The notes: generated by a model from the letters alone, not told the origin. Shown: positions 47,199 to 62,517, numbered from the stretch's first letter. The stretch: 64,000 nucleotides of DNA from Streptomyces sp. Edi4 (GCF_040253615.1 NZ_JBEJGY010000004.1:3100001-3164000); one strand, 5' to 3'. Program-made: numbers and translations.

Positions 47199-48509
47199 AT
47201 GGCCATCACCGGACGCTCCGCACTCCTGGCCGCCCTCGGTTCCATCCCGGTGGGCGTCTTCGCCCCGGGCTGGACCGGGATGCTGGCGGTCAACGCTCCC
47301 CTTGCACTCGCAATTCTGTGCGACTACGCCTGCGCGGCGCCAGTCCGAAAGCTTCAGTTCACTCGAAGTGGTGATACATCCGTTCGACTCGGCGACCGGG
47401 CCGACGTCGGCCTCACCGTCACCAACCCGTCGAACCGGCGCCTGCGAGCCCAGCTCAGGGACGCGTGGCCGCCCAGCAGCTGGCCGGCGGACGCGGAACA
47501 GGCGGCCTCCCGCCACCAGGTCACGATCCCGGCCGGCGAACGCACCCGCCTCACCACGGTGCTGCGGCCGACCCGGCGCGGCGACCGCCACACCGACCGC
47601 GTCACCGTCCGCTCGTACGGCCCGCTCGGCCTGGCCGCCCGCCAGGGCCGGCACGAGGTGCCGTGGGCCGTGCGGGTGCTGCCGCCGTTCACCAGCCGCA
47701 AGCATCTGCCGTCCCGGCTGGCCCGGCTCCGCGAACTCGACGGCCGTACCAGCGTGTTGACCCGAGGCGAAGGCACGGAATTCGACAGTCTCCGCGCGTA
47801 CGTACCGGGCGACGACACCCGCTCCATCGACTGGCGTGCCACCGCCCGCCAAGGCAACGTGGCTGTCCGCACCTGGCGCCCCGAGCGCGACCGCCACGTC
47901 CTCATCGTCCTGGACACGGGCCGGACCTCGGCAGGCCGCGTCGGCGACGTGCCCCGGCTCGACGCGGCGATGGACGCGGCACTGCTGCTCGCGGCCCTCG
48001 CCTCCCGAGCCGGCGACCGCGTCGACCTCCTCGCCTACGACCGCCGGGTACGTACGCAGGTCCAGGGCCGGGCCGCGGGCGAACTCCTGCCTGCGCTGGT
48101 CAACGCGATGGCCCCGCTGGAACCCTCCTTGGTCGAAACCGACGCGCGCGGCCTCAGCGCGGCCGCTTTGACGCACGCCCCACGCCGGTCCCTTATCGTC
48201 CTGCTGACCGGCCTGGACACCGCCGCCACGGAGGAGGGCCTGTTGCCCGTACTCCCCCGGCTCACCCAGCGCCACACGGTGCTGGTGGCCTCCGTGGCCG
48301 ACCCTCGCATCGCGCACATGACCAAGGGCCGGGGCGACATCGACGCGGTGTACGAGTCAGCGGCGGCGGGGCAGACCCAGCAACAGCGCCGGCTCACGGC
48401 GGAGAAGCTGATGCGTCACGGAGCCACAGTCGTCGATGCCGCCCCGGACGCGCTGGCCCCGGCCCTGGCGGACGCCTATCTCGAACTGAAGGCGGCGGGC
48501 CGCCTGTAG
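47199..48509 (+). CDS. DUF58 protein, VWA-like partner of MoxR
   Basis: The 436-residue protein starts at ATG 47199, 10 bases after the MoxR stop. Two N-terminal membrane helices (SALLAALGSIPVGVFAPGW, AVNAPLALAILCDYACA) precede an extracellular beta domain. The DUF58 signature is GEGTEFDSLRAYVPGDDTRS followed by IDWRATARQGNVAVRTW. The C-terminal part has a VWA-type fold beginning HVLIVLDTGRTSAG; the MIDAS motif is not the full DxSxS, as is common in DUF58 proteins. It ends the plus-strand cluster. In related genomes SpoIIM and RDD membrane-protein genes are typically neighbours; here they lie beyond the rRNA operon. Function is unknown. Confidence 0.9.
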   Translation: MAITGRSALLAALGSIPVGVFAPGWTGMLAVNAPLALAILCDYACAAPVRKLQFTRSGDTSVRLGDRADVGLTVTNPSNRRLRAQLRDAWPPSSWPADAEQAASRHQVTIPAGERTRLTTVLRPTRRGDRHTDRVTVRSYGPLGLAARQGRHEVPWAVRVLPPFTSRKHLPSRLARLRELDGRTSVLTRGEGTEFDSLRAYVPGDDTRSIDWRATARQGNVAVRTWRPERDRHVLIVLDTGRTSAGRVGDVPRLDAAMDAALLLAALASRAGDRVDLLAYDRRVRTQVQGRAAGELLPALVNAMAPLEPSLVETDARGLSAAALTHAPRRSLIVLLTGLDTAATEEGLLPVLPRLTQRHTVLVASVADPRIAHMTKGRGDIDAVYESAAAGQTQQQRRLTAEKLMRHGATVVDAAPDALAPALADAYLELKAAGRL

Positions 48510-48662
48510 AAATGCCATCGAGTGGGGCAAGGGGCGAACGGGGCGCCTCCTGAGAAGACAGGGGGCGGCCCTCTGCACCCCCTCAGTACTCCAGCCATAG
48601 ACCGTGATCACGGATGGGAAGGTCAGGCTAGGGAAGCGCAGCGAGAGCGACTGGGCGACGAC
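48510..48662. other. spacer beyond the broken response regulator
   Basis: These 153 bases separate the DUF58 stop from the truncated response-regulator remnant. I find no recognisable continuation of the receiver domain in any frame, and no mobile-element end. This is where a deletion or rearrangement junction must lie. Confidence 0.5.
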
Positions 48663-48785
48663 CTACGGGGCCAGGGGCGTGCCCGCGTCACCAGCTTCTG
48701 CGGCGTCCTGGAACCCCTGCGTCCCCAGCACCTTGATGAGGCCGACCCGCAACAACACCGAATCCGCGGCGATCACTGCGCGCAC
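48663..48785 (-). pseudogene. truncated NarL-type response regulator remnant
   Basis: A GTG at 48785 overlaps the end of the histidine-kinase gene by 13 bases and opens VRAVIAADSVLLRVGLIKVL then GTQGFQDAAEAGDA, the recognisable first third of a NarL/FixJ receiver domain. After residue 33 similarity ceases and a stop follows at 48663-48665, giving only 40 residues. The phosphoacceptor Asp strand, the rest of the receiver and the whole DNA-binding domain are missing. In intact systems the acidic pair is usually ED or DD; here it reads AD, another sign of decay. It is the cognate partner of the upstream kinase by position. Confidence 0.8.
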
Positions 48786-50017
48786 GGCAGCTCCGCAGTG
48801 ATGGTGGTGGGCCCGCCAACGGGGCTGCTGACGTGGAAGACCCCGTCGAGGGAGCCGACCCGCTTGGCCAGCCCCGTCAGCCCCGTGCCGGCCGCGGTGT
48901 CGGCACCGCCCAGCCCGTCGTCGGTCACGCGCACGCGCAGTACCTCGCCGACCTGGCGGACTACCACCTCCGCACGCATCGCGTTGGCGTGCTTCGTCGC
49001 ATTGGTCAGCGCCTCAGAAATCACGAAGTACGCGACTGCCTCCACTTTGGGCGCCAACCGCCCCTCCAGATTGATACGCAGCCGCACCGGCAGGGGCGTG
49101 CGGGCAGCCAGTCCGGACAGCGCCGCGTCCAAACCCCGGTCTTCGAGCACGGCCGGGTGCAGCCCCCGTACCAGGTCGTTGAGCTCGGCGATCGCCTCCT
49201 TCGCCTCCAGGTGCGCTCTCGCGATCACGTCGCGGGCATCATTCGCCAGGTCCGGGCGGGTGGCCATGGCCAGACCCAGGTTGACCGCGAGAGACACCAA
49301 CCGCTGCTGGGTGCCGTCGTGCAGGTCGCGCTCGATCCGGCGGCGCTCCGCGTCGACGGCCTCGATCAAGTCGATCCGGCTCACGGCCAGCTGGTCGACC
49401 CTCTCCTGTAGCCGCTGCGCCCGACTGGGGCCGAGCAGGCCCAACGCCAGCCGCGTCTCGGCTCGGGCTACTGCCCGCGCGGTCCAGGGCAGGCTGCACA
49501 GGAGGAGGAGCCCAGCCGCTGTGTAGACCGGCAGCTGGGTCAGGTAGCCGAACCAGTCCTGGCGGATTCCGGACGGCAGCGCCCATGCCCAGGCGTAGGC
49601 GGCGACGCCCGCCAGGGACGCCGCCGCCACCGCGAACACCAGCAGCTCCAGCAGCGCGAGCAGCGGGCCAAGGAGGAGGTGGTAGCCGATCTTGCGCCAA
49701 GGCCGCGTCGCCGCGAGCCACCGGGCGGTCGAGGCCCACGTCCATTTTTCCGGTGCGGTGGGAGTGAACCGGGGGACGTCCACGCCAATGAGCGCCCGGT
49801 AGCGAGCCCGCTGAGCGGCCGTCACCACCGGGGTGCCGAGCAGGACCAAGGTGGCCGACAGGCAAACCGTAAGGAGCCAGTTCCCCGTCCTGGCGGTAGT
49901 CGCCGCCCAGGACCACACGGGCACCAGCGCCAGGTGCGGCGGTACACCCGCGCCTAAAAAGCCGATGTCCCGCTGCGCCCGCAGGACCGTGCGTCTCAGG
50001 CCGGCTGGAAGCGTCAT
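48773..50017 (-). CDS. NarL-type sensor histidine kinase with lost partner
   Basis: This is a 414-residue kinase. An N-terminal sensor portion holds four to five membrane helices (WLLTVCLSATLVLLGTPVV, LLLGPLLALLELLVFAVAAA, LAGVAAYAWAWALP, LPVYTAAGLLLLCSLPWTA). A HisKA_3 dimerisation domain shows the phosphoacceptor His in ERDLHDGTQQRLVSLAVNLG. The HATPase domain has EALTNATKHANAMRAEVVVR, VTDDGLGGADTAAGTGLTGL and a C-terminal GGPTTITAELPCA. All catalytic boxes appear intact. The gene it overlaps should encode its response regulator but is truncated to 40 codons. The kinase therefore has no intact local output and may cross-talk or be on the way to loss. Confidence 0.9.
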   Translation of the reverse strand: MTLPAGLRRTVLRAQRDIGFLGAGVPPHLALVPVWSWAATTARTGNWLLTVCLSATLVLLGTPVVTAAQRARYRALIGVDVPRFTPTAPEKWTWASTARWLAATRPWRKIGYHLLLGPLLALLELLVFAVAAASLAGVAAYAWAWALPSGIRQDWFGYLTQLPVYTAAGLLLLCSLPWTARAVARAETRLALGLLGPSRAQRLQERVDQLAVSRIDLIEAVDAERRRIERDLHDGTQQRLVSLAVNLGLAMATRPDLANDARDVIARAHLEAKEAIAELNDLVRGLHPAVLEDRGLDAALSGLAARTPLPVRLRINLEGRLAPKVEAVAYFVISEALTNATKHANAMRAEVVVRQVGEVLRVRVTDDGLGGADTAAGTGLTGLAKRVGSLDGVFHVSSPVGGPTTITAELPCAQ

Positions 50018-50028
50018 GGCACGACGCT

Positions 50029-50054
50029 ATGGCACCCCGGCAGGACGGTGCCAT
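50029..50054. promoter_or_regulatory. inverted repeat upstream of the histidine kinase
   Basis: Arms atggcacc (50029-50036) and ggtgccat (50047-50054) are perfectly complementary with a 10-base spacer, just upstream of the kinase start at 50017. It could be an operator or part of a transcript end. No regulator is assigned. Confidence 0.35.
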
Positions 50055-50138
50055 GAAACCTGTATCCGAGCTCATGGTGAACCTAGTACCAGCTGTAGGT
50101 CTTGATCTCGGCCTGCGCACTTACAGCATCAAACGCGA

Positions 50139-50188
50139 AAAAGCCCCGCACCGTCGACCGTATTCCTACGATCGGGTGCGGGGCTTTT
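50139..50188 (-). terminator. rRNA operon terminator
   Basis: A 14-pair perfect stem aaaagccccgcacc (50139-50152) with ggtgcggggctttt (50175-50188), ten bases past the 5S gene on the minus strand, is followed by an A/T-flanked stretch. This is a classic rho-independent end of the rRNA operon. Confidence 0.88.
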
Positions 50189-50198
50189 CCCACAATTT

Positions 50199-50317
50199 GT
50201 TCGGCGGCGTCCTACTCTCCCACAGGGTCCCCCCTGCAGTACCATCGGCGCTGAAAGGCTTAGCTTCCGGGTTCGGAATGTAACCGGGCGTTTCCCTAAC
50301 GCTATGACCACCGAAAC
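50199..50317 (-). rRNA. rrf: 5S ribosomal RNA
   Basis: The 119-base minus-strand sequence begins GTTTCGGTGGTCATAGCG and ends with CGCCGCCGAAC. The two ends pair to close the molecule, as in actinobacterial 5S rRNA, and the conserved loop words CCGAACCCGGAAGCTAAG and GGGAGAGTAGG are present. It follows 23S rRNA by about 90 bases. The ends are estimated by similarity. Confidence 0.95.
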
Positions 50318-50407
50318 ACTATGAAGTTGAACTCGACCAGCACACACCCCAAAGGGCATGCGGGAGTTCATTGCTTCAGAACAAACACAGTGGACGCGAG
50401 CAACTGA

Positions 50408-55341
<4,934 letters not shown>

Positions 55342-55860
55342 TGTTTACCCGTAATCGGGTGCACACATCACGTAAGAGCGGGACGGAACCACCGGAATAA
55401 GGCGGCCCGTCCACAGCGTCCTCGCTGTGTTGTTGCCTGACGACCACGAGGGCCGGCAGGACTTTTCAAAGGAACCTCGTCCCACCGAAGTGGAGACGGG
55501 GTTGTCAATCTGGCGTTGACTTTTGGCACGCTGTTGAGTTCTCAAGGAACGGACGCTTCCTTTGTACTCACCCTCTCGGGCTTTCCTCCGGGCGCTTCCC
55601 TTCGGTATTTCGTGTTTCCGACTCTATCAGACTCTTTCGTGTCCGATTCCCCGTCGAATTGGGGTTAGCTTCGAGTTCTTCGCTTTCGCGTTTCCCTTTC
55701 GGCGTTTCCGACTCTATCAGAAGCATTTCGGCCGATCGAATCGACTTCTTTGGCTTCGAATGGTGATTCGGAATGGCTCATCACTGGGAAATGGAATTTC
55801 CGGTGAGAGCGAGAGAGATGTTAACCAGTGATCCCGAACTTGTCCAGTTCGAGGCAACCG
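55342..55860 (-). promoter_or_regulatory. rRNA leader and promoter-proximal region
   Basis: This is the transcribed leader with processing stems and an antitermination-type word (ttgagaactcaacagcgtgc on the minus strand, about 55529-55548). The element ctgatagagtcggaaac occurs twice on the minus strand (about 55616-55632 and 55709-55725), each containing a tagagt hexamer. These are likely -10 regions of tandem rRNA promoters, though their -35 boxes are weak. No gene is present. Confidence 0.6.
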
Positions 55861-55864
55861 TTTG

Positions 55865-55893
55865 AATCTACCTCCCCACGCGAACCGTGTCAA
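55865..55893 (-). promoter_or_regulatory. rrnP: strong rRNA promoter (HrdB-type)
   Basis: On the minus strand TTGACA (55893-55888) and TAGATT (55870-55865) are separated by exactly 17 bases, a near-consensus primary-sigma promoter. It lies about 520 bases upstream of 16S rRNA and just past the SpoIIM-like gene stop. Confidence 0.8.
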
Positions 55894-55945
55894 CGGTTTT
55901 TGTGGGCGAAGAGGAGAGTAGCAGGCCAGAGGGGCTGCACGCACA

Positions 55946-56953
55946 TCACGCGGCCGTCGGAAGTTCGGCACTGCGGGCGCTCGCCTCGACGTCGCCCAGC
56001 TCCCCCGCTCGTGTGGCACGGCCGCCCAGGACGTACACGTACGCGAGGAAGGCCAGTTCCGCGACGACGCCGAGGCTGATGCGGGCCCAGGTCGGGAGGC
56101 CGGAGGGGGTGACGAAGCCTTCGATCAGGCCCGAGACGAACAGCACCAGCGCAAGGCCGATGGCCATGCCGACCGCCGCTCGGCCGCGTTCCGCCAGGGC
56201 CGCGCGGCGGGTGCGGGGACCCGGGTCGATGACCGTCCAGCCGAGGCGCATGCCCGTACCGGCGGCGACGAAGACCGCGGTCAGTTCCAGGAGACCGTGC
56301 GGCAGGACCAGGCCGAGGAAGGTGTCGAGGCGTCCGGCGGACGACATGAGGCCGATGCCGACGCCCAGGTTGAGCATGTTGAGGAACAGGATCCACAGGA
56401 CCGGGATGCCGAAGAATGCGCCGAGGACCAGACAGATGGCCGCGGCCTGCGCGTTGTTCGTCCAGACTTCGGCCGCGAAGGAGCCGGCGGGATGGCTGGA
56501 GTAGTACGTCTCGTACTCGCCGCCCGGGCGGGTCATCTGCCGAAGGGCGTCAGGGGCCGCGATGGCCGACTGGACCTCGGGGTGGACGCCGATCCACCAG
56601 CCGATGAGGGCTGAGACCGCGACGGAGACCAGCGCGGCGGGTATCCACCAACGTCGCGAGCGGTAGACCGCCGCCGGGAAGCCCTCCGTGAGGAAGCGCA
56701 CGGCATCGCGCCAGGTCGCGCGGCGGGTGCCCGTGACCGCTGAGCGCGCGCGGGCCACCAGTTGCGTCAGCCGGGCCGTCAGGAAGGGATCCGGGGCAGT
56801 GGACTGGATGTGGGAGAGGTGGGTGGACGTGCGCTGGTAGAGCGCCACCAGTTCGTCCGCCTCCACGCCTGAGAGCCGGCGGCTGCGGCGCACGAGGTGT
56901 TCCAGGCGGTCCCACTCCGCGCGGTGGGCCGTGATGAAGACGTCGAGGTCCAT
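55946..56953 (-). CDS. stage II sporulation protein M-like membrane protein
   Basis: The 335-residue protein starts at ATG 56953. A cytoplasmic helical N-terminus (VFITAHRAEWDRLEHLVRRS, ELVALYQRTSTHLSHIQS) is followed by about five membrane helices (WIPAALVSVAVSALIGWWIG, AAICLVLGAFFGIPVLWILF, LGLVLPHGLLELTAVFVAAG, VGMAIGLALVLFVSGLIEGF, LGVVAELAFLAYVYVLGG). The NMLNLGVGIG and PHGLLELTAVFVAAG segments are SpoIIM hallmarks. In endospore formers SpoIIM works with SpoIID/P in engulfment; in actinobacteria the homologue co-occurs with MoxR/DUF58/RDD genes, as here, and its role is unknown. The strong rRNA promoter starts about 50 bases past its stop. Confidence 0.9.
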   Translation of the reverse strand: MDLDVFITAHRAEWDRLEHLVRRSRRLSGVEADELVALYQRTSTHLSHIQSTAPDPFLTARLTQLVARARSAVTGTRRATWRDAVRFLTEGFPAAVYRSRRWWIPAALVSVAVSALIGWWIGVHPEVQSAIAAPDALRQMTRPGGEYETYYSSHPAGSFAAEVWTNNAQAAAICLVLGAFFGIPVLWILFLNMLNLGVGIGLMSSAGRLDTFLGLVLPHGLLELTAVFVAAGTGMRLGWTVIDPGPRTRRAALAERGRAAVGMAIGLALVLFVSGLIEGFVTPSGLPTWARISLGVVAELAFLAYVYVLGGRATRAGELGDVEASARSAELPTAA

Positions 56954-57081
56954 GTTCTGCTGCTGCTCCAGGCACTGGGGGCGGACGATCCGTACTACTG
57001 CGGCGCGTTGCGGGCCAGCTTGGCAGACTGGGGGGCTCGAGGGGTGTGGAAGGTCGTCGTTCTGTGAGGGTGGGGTATTCG

Positions 57082-58161
57082 GTGAGCGCGCTGGTCACGG
57101 GAGATGCGGTCGTACTGGGGCTGCGGCCTGCTCGGTTGCCGAGCCGGGCGCTGGCGCTGGCCATCGACCTGGCGGTGGTGTGGGCGGCGTACATCGCGGT
57201 GTCGATGGTGATGATGCTGACGACCGCCTCCCTGGACGCCGCGGCCCGGGCCGCGATAGCCGTGGCCCTGTTCCTGCTGGTGCTGGTCGGGGCTCCCATC
57301 GCGGTCGAGACGCTGACGCACGGACGGTCGCTGGGCAAGATGGCGTGCGGACTGCGGGTGGTGCGGGATGACGGCGGCCCCATACGTTTCCGGCACGCGT
57401 TGGTGCGCGGGGCCATGGGGGTCGTCGAGGTTCTGATGACCTTTGGTGTCGTGGCCTGTGTGTCGTCGCTGGTCTCCGAGCGGGGGCGGCGCATCGGTGA
57501 CGTGTTCGCGGGGACGCTCGTCGTACGGGAGCGGGTCCCGTCGGGGCAGGGCGTGGCTGTCCCGCCTCCGCCGCCGTGGCTGGTCGGGCGGTTCGCGGGG
57601 CTTGATCTCTCGCGTGTGCCGGATGAACTGTGGCTCGCGGTGCGCCAGTACCTGACGCGTATGCGGCAGCTCGATCCGCAGGTGAGCTGGGCGATGGCGA
57701 CGCGTCTGGCGGAGGACGTGGCGGGGCGTACCGGGGCGCGGCTTCCGCAAGGGGTGCCGCCGGCCGCGTTCTTGGCGGCGGTGGTGAGCGAACGCCAGGC
57801 CCGCGACGCACGGCGGGCCTTCGCCGGGGCGGGCGCCGGGTTGCCCGTGGGTCCCGGCGCGGGCCCCGGCGCGGGTTCTGGCGGAGGTTTCGGCGCGGGC
57901 CCCGGCGGAGGTCCGGGAGCCGGTTCCGTTTGGGTGCCCGGGGCGGCGGTCGATCAGGGTTCGGCGTCCGGCCCGGGTCCGGTCCACGGCTCGTACGCAG
58001 CCCCCGACGCGGCTCCCGACGCGGGGGTGGCCGCCCGGTCGGCCGGGCCTTCCGCTTCGGCCGGTGCCGCCCCGGCCACGGGCGTCGGCGAGCAGACCTT
58101 CTCGGGGGCGCGCGACGCAGAGGCCGCAGCGCGTTCCACGGGGTTCGCGCCGCCCGGCTAG
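57082..58161 (+). CDS. RDD-family membrane protein with disordered tail
   Basis: About 359 residues from GTG 57082 (MSALVTGDAVVLGLRPARLP); the GTG at 57046 twelve codons earlier is possible. The RDD domain occupies residues 10-155: LPSRALALAIDLAVVWAAYI, membrane helices VSMVMMLTTAS and AIAVALFLLVLVGAPIAV, GRSLGKMACGLRVVRDDGGP, RIGDVFAGTLVVRERV. A conserved cytoplasmic helical part (DELWLAVRQYLTRMRQLDPQ) follows, then about 110 residues of Gly/Pro/Ala-rich disordered tail. RDD proteins are often linked to ion transport, but in this neighbourhood (SpoIIM divergent, MoxR/DUF58 across the rRNA operon) a structural envelope role is equally possible. Confidence 0.88.
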   Translation: MSALVTGDAVVLGLRPARLPSRALALAIDLAVVWAAYIAVSMVMMLTTASLDAAARAAIAVALFLLVLVGAPIAVETLTHGRSLGKMACGLRVVRDDGGPIRFRHALVRGAMGVVEVLMTFGVVACVSSLVSERGRRIGDVFAGTLVVRERVPSGQGVAVPPPPPWLVGRFAGLDLSRVPDELWLAVRQYLTRMRQLDPQVSWAMATRLAEDVAGRTGARLPQGVPPAAFLAAVVSERQARDARRAFAGAGAGLPVGPGAGPGAGSGGGFGAGPGGGPGAGSVWVPGAAVDQGSASGPGPVHGSYAAPDAAPDAGVAARSAGPSASAGAAPATGVGEQTFSGARDAEAAARSTGFAPPG

Positions 58162-58210
58162 CACTGCCCCGCCCCGGGTCGAAAAGCGCGACGGGCGGCC
58201 CGCCCGCGTG

Positions 58211-58855
58211 TCACCTTCGCCAGAACAGGTGGTGCGTCACGCCGCTCGGGCTGGGCACGACCTCCAGGTGGAACCGGTCGCGCAGCTCTTCGGGGGACTC
58301 CCAGAGCCGTAGCCCGGATTCGAGCTTCACCGGCGAGACCACCACGTGCAGGGTGTCGACGAGGTCGGCGTCGAGGAACTGCCGGATGGTGGTGACCCCG
58401 CCGCCGAGCCGGACGTCCTTGCCCCGCGCCGCCTCGCGTGCCCGCGCGAGGACCGACGCCGGGTCGCCGCCCACGAAGTGGAACGTGGTGTCGGAGAGCG
58501 TGAACGACGGGCGCTCGTGGTGGGTCATCACGAACACCGGTGTACGGAACGGGGGTTCCGCTCCCCACCAGCCAAGCCATTCGTGGTCCGACCAGGGGCC
58601 GCGCTGGGGCCCGAACTTGTTGCGTCCCATGATCTCGGCGCCGATGTCGCGGGCGAAGTCGCGGGTGAAGTAGTCGTCGAGGCCCCGGCTGCCGCCGGGC
58701 TCGGTGCGCATGGGCCAGCTGGCGGTGGCTCCGGCCCAGGCGAAAAGCCGCTCGGGATGGTCGAGTCCGAACGGCCGGTCGAGGCTCTGGTGCTCCCCGG
58801 CGGCGATGCCGTCGCTGGAGACGTTGAAGTTCATGACTCTCAGCAGCTGACTCAT
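58211..58855 (-). CDS. dihydrofolate reductase/RibD C-terminal-like protein
   Basis: This 214-residue reductase-fold protein starts at ATG 58855 (MSQLLRVMNFNVSSDGIAAG); MNFN seven codons later is an alternative. Typical segments are DGIAAGEHQSL, IGAEIMGRNKFGP, PVFVMTHHERPSFTL, LGGGVTTIRQFLDADLVDTL and a final strand with HVVVSPVKLESGLRLWES. The glycine-rich LGGGVTTIR corresponds to the NADPH-binding region. Members of this RibD_C family are often mis-named DHFR; the true substrate is unknown, and riboflavin genes are not adjacent. It is convergent with the RDD gene. Confidence 0.85.
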   Translation of the reverse strand: MSQLLRVMNFNVSSDGIAAGEHQSLDRPFGLDHPERLFAWAGATASWPMRTEPGGSRGLDDYFTRDFARDIGAEIMGRNKFGPQRGPWSDHEWLGWWGAEPPFRTPVFVMTHHERPSFTLSDTTFHFVGGDPASVLARAREAARGKDVRLGGGVTTIRQFLDADLVDTLHVVVSPVKLESGLRLWESPEELRDRFHLEVVPSPSGVTHHLFWRR

Positions 58856-58967
58856 GGGTTTCCCGTCCGATCCTGTCGCGCGTCGTCGTGCGGCGGGAGC
58901 GCCGCACATCAACACGTCGAACGGAGCGGGGCCATTTCGACAGGGGCGCGCGGATCCGGCACCGGGG

Positions 58968-59588
58968 CTACGGCGTGGGGAACGTCGAGGGCGGGGTCTC
59001 CAGGGCTTCCAGCTCGATCCCCGGGGCCGCGAGCACGACGTCGCCGGCGATGTGGACGGCGTACTGCTCCCCCGTGTCCAGGGCGTTGACCTGGTATTCG
59101 TCCACGATCAGGGGGCCACTGTCAGTGGCGTGCGCTTCACTGTTCAGCAGGGCCCAGGACTGGTCGATCGTGCGGGGTGCGAGGACCGGATCCGTGAACA
59201 GGACGAGGCGGACGCGCGTCGTCGGCGACTGGGGGGTGAGGCGCAGCAGACGGGAGGTGGCGACGAGAAACGCGGGGGAGCCTGCGGTGAAGGCGTGGGC
59301 GCGGACGGTGCCTTCGCTCGCGTGGATCCCGAACGGGTCCGTACGGACCCAGGTGACGCCGTCGAGGGCGGCGCCTCGTACCTGCCAGCCGCCGGCATGG
59401 AGTTCGAGGCGGATGGGACGGCCGAGTTCGTCGAGCGCGAGGTCCACGGAGCCCGCCTGGTCTCCGGAGGGGGTGGTGAGCTGGGAGACGTAACGCCAAC
59501 CGGATGGCCCGGGGGCGCAGTGGAAGTGTTCGTCACCGAGAGGGGTGTGGTCGTGCGGGTCGTGCAGCGAATAGCGGCCACGGGGCAT
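58968..59588 (-). CDS. conserved actinobacterial protein of unknown function
   Basis: This 206-residue soluble protein starts at ATG 59588 (MPRGRYSLHDPHDHTPLGDE). It is predicted to be mostly beta strands: HFHCAPGPSGWRYVSQL, GSVDLALDELGRPIRLELHA, VTWVRTDPFG, SPAFLVATSRLLRLTPQSP, VRLVLFTDPVLAPR, then a C-terminal VDEYQVNALDTGEQYAVHIA. No known catalytic motif, membrane segment or metal ligand cluster is obvious, and I do not recognise a named family. The gene sits downstream of ahcY on the same strand, about 185 bases away. Confidence 0.8.
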   Translation of the reverse strand: MPRGRYSLHDPHDHTPLGDEHFHCAPGPSGWRYVSQLTTPSGDQAGSVDLALDELGRPIRLELHAGGWQVRGAALDGVTWVRTDPFGIHASEGTVRAHAFTAGSPAFLVATSRLLRLTPQSPTTRVRLVLFTDPVLAPRTIDQSWALLNSEAHATDSGPLIVDEYQVNALDTGEQYAVHIAGDVVLAAPGIELEALETPPSTFPTP

Positions 59589-59772
59589 GGGATCGGCAAG
59601 TCCTTGGGGATCGGGCGCTGACTCGGTGGGGCGGTACGGGGCAGGCCCCCGGCACGGGGGTGCGGGGGCCTGCTCAGGTACCGGTCGGCCAGTCGGGCAG
59701 CTGACCCTGCCGCGCGTTGTGCGGCCGGCCCGCCGCCGGGGTGGTGTTGCCCGGTGGCGGACCGCTCGGGGA

Positions 59773-61440
<1,668 letters not shown>

Positions 61441-61557
61441 CGGACCCCAGTGCGCCTGATGAACGGCTTGCTCCCGCCCCCAGCGGGCCCGGTCCGGCGG
61501 CCGTACTCCGTGCGGGCCCGACGGCGGGAGCCGGGCCGGGCCCCCACGGACATGGGC

Positions 61558-62517
61558 TCAGCGGCCGCCCGGGGTGGCGGCTGGGTCGGGGCCCGCCGCT
61601 GCTTCTTCGGCGCTGTAGATGTCCGGTTCCAGGTAGATGACCCGGGCGATCGGGACCGCCGCGCGGACGCGCGCCTCGGCCTCGTTGATCGCGGCGGCGA
61701 TCTCGCGGGCCGTGTCGTCGTGCTGGACGGCGATCTTGGCGGCGATCAGCAGTTCCTCGGGGCCGAGGTGGAGGGTGCGCATGTGGATGACCGAGGTGAC
61801 CGTGTCACCGTCCACGATCGCCGCCTTGATCTTCTCGACCTCCTCCATGCCCGCCGACTCGCCGAGCAGCAGCGACTTCGTCTCGGCGGCCAGGACCATG
61901 GCGATGAGGATCAGCAGGACGCCGATGCACAGGGTGCCGATGCCGTCCCACACGCCGTTGCCGGTCGCCACCGCGATGCCGACGCCCGCGAGGGCGAGGG
62001 CGAGGCCGACCAGCGCGCCGAAGTCCTCAAGGAGGACCACGGGGAGTTCGGGTGCCTTGGCGCGGCGGATGAACTCCTTCCAGGAGAGCTGGCCCCTGGT
62101 GACGTTCGACTCCTTGATCGCCGTACGGAAGGAGTAGCCCTCCGCGACGATGGCGAAGACGAGGACGCCGACGGGCCAGTACCAGGCCTCGATGGCGTGC
62201 GGGTGCCTGATCTTCTCGTAGCCCTCGTACACGGCGAACATGCCGCCGACCGAGAACAGCACGATCGAGACGAGGAAGGCGTAGACGTAGCGCTCGCGCC
62301 CGTAGCCGAAGGGGTGTTGGGGTGTCGCCTCACGTCGGGCCTTCTTGCCGCCGAGCAGCAGCAGGCCCTGGTTGCCGGAGTCGGCCAGCGAGTGGACGCT
62401 CTCCGCGAGCATCGACGACGAACCGCTGAACAGGAACGCCACGAACTTCGCGGCCGCGATGGCGAGATTGGCGCTCAGCGCCGCCACGATGGCCTTGGTT
62501 CCGCCTGACGCGCTCAT
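61558..62517 (-). CDS. cation diffusion facilitator family transporter
   Basis: This 319-residue metal/proton antiporter of the CDF family has its start at ATG 62517 (MSASGGTKAIVAALSANLAI). Membrane helix 2 carries the canonical metal site pattern (SSSMLAESVHSLADSGNQ), with His and Asp of the HxxxD motif. The HPFGYGRERYVYAFLVSIVL segment is typical of helix 2-3. The second half (ELPVVLLEDFGALVGLALAL) provides the ExxxD-type partner site, and a cytoplasmic C-terminal domain (GPEELLIAAKIAVQHDDTAR) ends the protein. Zinc, iron or manganese are plausible substrates; the sequence does not decide. It is separated from manA by about 80 bases and may be co-transcribed with it. Confidence 0.9.
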   Translation of the reverse strand: MSASGGTKAIVAALSANLAIAAAKFVAFLFSGSSSMLAESVHSLADSGNQGLLLLGGKKARREATPQHPFGYGRERYVYAFLVSIVLFSVGGMFAVYEGYEKIRHPHAIEAWYWPVGVLVFAIVAEGYSFRTAIKESNVTRGQLSWKEFIRRAKAPELPVVLLEDFGALVGLALALAGVGIAVATGNGVWDGIGTLCIGVLLILIAMVLAAETKSLLLGESAGMEEVEKIKAAIVDGDTVTSVIHMRTLHLGPEELLIAAKIAVQHDDTAREIAAAINEAEARVRAAVPIARVIYLEPDIYSAEEAAAGPDPAATPGGR

